A program made the position numbers and the translations under genes. A stretch of 8,880 nucleotides of DNA from assembly GCA_003242315.1 (NCBI GenBank), contig QGUY01000166.1, forward strand, positions 1 to 8,880. The letters run 5' to 3'. This stretch comes from Bacteroidota bacterium. Lineage in GTDB: Bacteria > Bacteroidota > Bacteroidia > Cytophagales > Cyclobacteriaceae. Of the stretch, positions 6,228 through 8,880 are shown in pieces. Below the pieces are notes generated by a model. That model saw only the letters and a program-made list of their open reading frames with translations. It made no database searches and was not told the DNA's origin. Numbering within the stretch: position 1 is the stretch's first letter; every line of letters starts with the position of its first letter.

Positions 6228-7280
6228 ATGAAGGAAGTTGAGCATCCTCTGTTTCTCAGGGACATCTGGTATTATGCACTGCACGGTAGCCATTTGCGTG
6301 CCGGTAAACTCGTGAGGAAACAAATTGCCGGGGAATTTATCGTGATGGGACGCGATCCTCAGGGTGCACCATTTGCGCTGAAGGATAACTGCCCGCACCG
6401 CGGCGTACCTTTGTCAACGGGATGGTTCGATGGCGCAACGATCACGTGTTGTTACCACGGATGGCAGTTCGATGCTACCGGGACTTGCAAGAAAATCCCT
6501 GCACTGGCCGATGATCGCATCGACGTTTCAAAAATTAAAGTCTTCCGATACCCCTGTCGTGAGGTCAATGGAACCGTGTGGGTATATATTCCCCAGAACA
6601 AGTTAAAGCTGGATGGTGCGGACCGTCATTTTCCGGACCTATTGCTAGACCCCACAAAGAAATTCTGGTATGTCGATACGGTAACGCTGCCCACGAATAT
6701 CGATCACGCTGTTATCGGACTTATCGACCCGGCACACGTTACTTTTGTCCATCAATCGTGGTTTTGGCGTTCCGCGAAAAATCTCAAGCTAAAGGAAAAG
6801 ACGTTTGAACCATACAGACTCGGCTTCCGCATGGTACGACACAAACCTTCGTCGAATTCAAAAGGATATTCTGTACTAAAAGGTGGGACGTCGACGGAAA
6901 TCACGTTTCAATTACCGGGCAATCGCATCGAACACATTAGAGCAGGTGAACGACACGAAGTAATATCTATCACCACGCTTACACCTATCGACGCTTCACA
7001 CACGGAGCTCAATCATATTTTTTATACCACACTCGGATTAGCACGGGTCTTGTGGTTGCCGTTGCGACGACTCGGTCAGAAGTTTATCGGTCAGGATCTC
7101 GCCGTATTCCGAAAACTCGCGAAAGGCCTTGAGACAAATCCCACGCTCATGCTCCTGGGTGATCCGGACACGCAGGCAAGGTGGTACTATGAGTTGAAGA
7201 AGCAGTGGAACGTATCCATAGCCGAGGGTACGCCCTTCGAGAATACGCTGAAGGGGCAGACGTTGCGCTGGATCACGTGA
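6228..7280 (+). CDS. Rieske [2Fe-2S] non-heme iron oxygenase, alpha-subunit type
   Basis: A 350-residue enzyme from the ATG at 6228. The N-terminal Rieske domain binds a [2Fe-2S] cluster through C55-P-H57 and C74-C-Y-H77. The catalytic domain contains DPAHVTFVH (157-165), giving iron ligands H160 and H165 and the electron-bridging D157. The likely carboxylate ligand is D280 (FIGQDLAVF). The DPAH form and single-subunit size recall the pheophorbide a oxygenase/Tic55 and vanillate or dicamba O-demethylase groups, which hydroxylate or demethylate bulky ring compounds using electrons from a separate reductase. No ferredoxin, reductase or beta-subunit gene is nearby, so the partner and substrate are unknown. 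In family members an Asn usually sits three or four residues before the bridging Asp; here that stretch is IGLI, so it is missing. An in-frame TTG at 6204 would add eight residues, but the conserved part begins after the ATG. The stop codon abuts that of the convergent cardiolipin synthase gene. Confidence 0.93.
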   Translation: MKEVEHPLFLRDIWYYALHGSHLRAGKLVRKQIAGEFIVMGRDPQGAPFALKDNCPHRGVPLSTGWFDGATITCCYHGWQFDATGTCKKIPALADDRIDVSKIKVFRYPCREVNGTVWVYIPQNKLKLDGADRHFPDLLLDPTKKFWYVDTVTLPTNIDHAVIGLIDPAHVTFVHQSWFWRSAKNLKLKEKTFEPYRLGFRMVRHKPSSNSKGYSVLKGGTSTEITFQLPGNRIEHIRAGERHEVISITTLTPIDASHTELNHIFYTTLGLARVLWLPLRRLGQKFIGQDLAVFRKLAKGLETNPTLMLLGDPDTQARWYYELKKQWNVSIAEGTPFENTLKGQTLRWIT

Positions 7281-7282
7281 TC
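7271..7282. repeat. Palindrome at the junction of two convergent genes
   Basis: GATCACGTGATC is a perfect 12-bp palindrome. It contains the plus-strand stop TGA (7278-7280) and the first two bases of the minus-strand stop (7281-7283). The genes therefore meet with no intergenic base and no room for a dedicated terminator. The hexamer CACGTG at its centre is short and occurs widely by chance. Confidence 0.9.
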
Positions 7283-8741
7283 ACAGCAAGGGTGCCAGGA
7301 TGCGCGCGAGCCCTTCCAGGAATATGCGGAACTTGTTTCGGTTAAGCCATTCGTCCGGGTCGAGCATGTAGCTGTGCTCCAAATCTTTCCAGAAAGTATC
7401 TTTCATTTCGGCGTTGACGCGTTCGCTGTAGATGATCGCGTTGATCTCGAAGTTCAGTTCAAAACTTCTGAGATCCATGTTAGCCGTTCCGATGATGGAA
7501 AGGGTGTCGTCAACAACCATCGTCTTCGCATGAATTAACCCCTTGGTGTACAGGTGAATTTTTACGCCCGACTCAAGCAGGTCGAGGAAATAGAATCGCG
7601 ACGCGGCGTCAACAAATGCCGAGTCGGAACGTTCCGGGATTAGCACGCGTACTTCTTTGCCACTGAACGCCGCCTGTTTGATGGCGTTCATCATAGTCTC
7701 GTTCGGGATAAAGTACGGCGTAGTGATGTACACGCATTTCTTTGCCATCATGATGGCTGTGAAATACGAGAGCATGATGCTGGGTCGGGGATAGTCGGGA
7801 CCGCCGGTGACAATTTGCACCAGGTCCTTGTAGCTGGGTAGCGGGGGAGTGTCGGGGAAAAGGTCGGGACTAAATCCCAGGCTTTGTCCTGAACAGAAGT
7901 TCCAGTTAGACAGGAAGTGATATTGCAGGGTAAGAACGGCGCGTCCTTCGATCTTCACGTGCGTATCGCGCCAATACTTGTTGTCGACAAGACCATTGAC
8001 GTATCGGTCGGCAATGTTCATGCCTCCCAGAAACCCTACGTTACCGTCGATGATGACAACCTTGCGGTGGTCGCGGAAGTTGATGCGGTTCGCAAAGAGC
8101 ACGAAGTGAATGCGGAAGAACGGATAGATTTCGACACCGTTTTCGCGAAACTCGTCGACGAAGTTTCTCCAGAGGCGATGGCTTCCAAAGTCGTCAAAAA
8201 TGATTCGAACCTTCACACCCTCGCGGGCTTTCTTGATCAGGGCGTCCTTGATCTGGGTACCCGTCTTGTCTTCTTCGAAGATGTAGTACTCCAGGTGGAT
8301 GAATTTTTCCGCATTCTCGATCGCGTCAAGTAGTGCAGGAAATTTTTGTTCGCCGTTGAGAAGTATGGTAACGCGATTTTCAGAAAGAGGAGAGAGCGAT
8401 TCTCCCAGCAGGAGGTTGATCAGGTCGTCATTCTCCCGCGACAAGTGGGGGTACCGTTCCCGTACGGCGAGGGAGTCGCGTTGGATGGTGTCGCGAACCT
8501 GGTTGAACAGGTTTGTATTGCGAATGAGTTTCTTACTGTAGATGCGACGTTTCCGGTAGTTTACACCAACGAGGAAGTAAAGCAGGGGACCACCGACCGG
8601 AAACAGAATGATTAACAAAAGATAAGCGGCGGTCTTGGAAGGACTGCGGGTCTCCAGCACAACCCGAACTGCAGCAAACAGGCCGAATGCAATCACACCC
8701 AGCCAAATCAACAGACTCTGGTCTTTCAGGAACAGCCACAT
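7281..8741 (-). CDS. cls: Cardiolipin synthase, phospholipase D family
   Basis: A 486-residue inner-membrane enzyme that joins two phosphatidylglycerol molecules to make cardiolipin and glycerol, typical of bacterial Cls. Two N-terminal hydrophobic segments (about 8-28 and 36-58) form the PLDc_N anchor, ending in the basic stretch NYRKRR (61-66). The two catalytic HKD motifs are intact: H225-x-K227-x4-D232 (DHRKVVIID) followed by GFLGGMNIADRY, and H404-x-K406-x4-D411 (HAKTMVVDD) followed by IIGTANMDLRSFELNFE. The length is normal for the family. The ATG at 8741 begins directly before the first membrane segment; no Shine-Dalgarno is visible, and the upstream region to the window edge holds only a short tandem repeat. 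It converges on the Rieske gene with adjoining stops. A different phosphatidyl acceptor, such as phosphatidylethanolamine in ClsC-type enzymes, is possible, but the architecture favours the classical type. Confidence 0.95.
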   Translation of the reverse strand: MWLFLKDQSLLIWLGVIAFGLFAAVRVVLETRSPSKTAAYLLLIILFPVGGPLLYFLVGVNYRKRRIYSKKLIRNTNLFNQVRDTIQRDSLAVRERYPHLSRENDDLINLLLGESLSPLSENRVTILLNGEQKFPALLDAIENAEKFIHLEYYIFEEDKTGTQIKDALIKKAREGVKVRIIFDDFGSHRLWRNFVDEFRENGVEIYPFFRIHFVLFANRINFRDHRKVVIIDGNVGFLGGMNIADRYVNGLVDNKYWRDTHVKIEGRAVLTLQYHFLSNWNFCSGQSLGFSPDLFPDTPPLPSYKDLVQIVTGGPDYPRPSIMLSYFTAIMMAKKCVYITTPYFIPNETMMNAIKQAAFSGKEVRVLIPERSDSAFVDAASRFYFLDLLESGVKIHLYTKGLIHAKTMVVDDTLSIIGTANMDLRSFELNFEINAIIYSERVNAEMKDTFWKDLEHSYMLDPDEWLNRNKFRIFLEGLARILAPLL

Positions 8742-8787
8742 AGGTACAATGTTGGAAAAAAGAATGCAATATTAATAATGTGCGCAA

Positions 8788-8810
8788 GTGTTGATGTGTT
8801 GATGTGTTGA
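8788..8810. repeat. Octamer tandem repeat upstream of cls
   Basis: GTGTTGAT occurs twice in succession, followed by GTGTTGA (2.9 copies of an 8-bp unit), about 47-69 bp upstream of the cardiolipin synthase ATG. The remaining bases to the window edge show an A-rich stretch (8839-8849) and no gene or clear promoter on either strand. The repeat may be slippage-prone and lies where the cls promoter would be expected. Confidence 0.8.
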
Positions 8811-8880
8811 AGTTGTCGGAACTCGATGTGGCGTGCGAAAAATAAAAAGCACCTGTCATCCGTAGCGGTGAGCGTGGGTT

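Noticed and set aside
8533..8859. Minus-strand 108-codon ORF upstream of and overlapping cls
   Set aside because: Over half lies in another frame of cls and the rest spans the tandem repeat and the probable promoter region; the translation shows no domain.
1..8880. Defence island, prophage, insertion sequence, CRISPR or biosynthetic cluster
   Set aside because: No transposase, integrase, phage, Cas, nuclease or synthetase gene is present, no terminal inverted repeats or spaced repeats were seen, and all recognised genes are ordinary chromosomal functions.

Overview
The window looks like chromosomal DNA from a Bacteroidota bacterium, perhaps of the Cytophagales type. The grounds are indirect. 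Almost no start codon has a Shine-Dalgarno sequence in front of it. One intergenic region carries a box matching the Bacteroidota -7 consensus TAnnTTTG. The gene order serC-serA-DUF1015 is one I associate with this phylum. GC content looks close to 50%. I see no mobile element, CRISPR array, tRNA or rRNA, and gene density is high, so this reads as core genome and not as an island.

Layout. Positions 1-955 (minus) hold the N-terminal membrane half of an MsbA-type ABC exporter; its ATPase domain lies beyond the left edge. Positions 1022-4558 (minus) hold a compact three-gene unit transcribed serC, then serA (2 nt gap), then a DUF1015 gene (25 nt gap). The ABC gene follows after a 66 nt gap that contains a hairpin. 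A roughly 350-base divergent intergenic region (4559-4910) separates serC from a plus-strand DEAD-box RNA helicase gene (4911-6167). That region holds a promoter-like box, two stem-loops and two very small ORFs chained by stop/start overlaps into the helicase's TTG start. Next on the plus strand is a Rieske-type non-heme iron oxygenase (6228-7280). It ends exactly where the convergent minus-strand cardiolipin synthase gene (7281-8741) ends, and both stop codons sit in or beside a 12-bp palindrome. The last 139 bases carry a short octamer tandem repeat upstream of the cardiolipin synthase gene.

How the genes work together. SerA and SerC catalyse the first two steps of serine synthesis from 3-phosphoglycerate. 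The phosphatase SerB is not in the unit; its usual place is taken by the uncharacterised DUF1015 protein. That protein carries an ADGHHR motif resembling the signature of ParB/sulfiredoxin-fold free-serine kinases, so a role in phosphoserine/serine metabolism is a reasonable hypothesis. The MsbA-type exporter and cardiolipin synthase are both envelope-lipid functions but are not adjacent. The helicase and the Rieske oxygenase have no evident link to the serine genes.

The most interesting items are the DUF1015 protein in a serB-less serine operon, the structured leader of the RNA helicase gene, and an orphan Rieske oxygenase with a substitution beside its catalytic iron site. No obviously new multi-gene system is visible.
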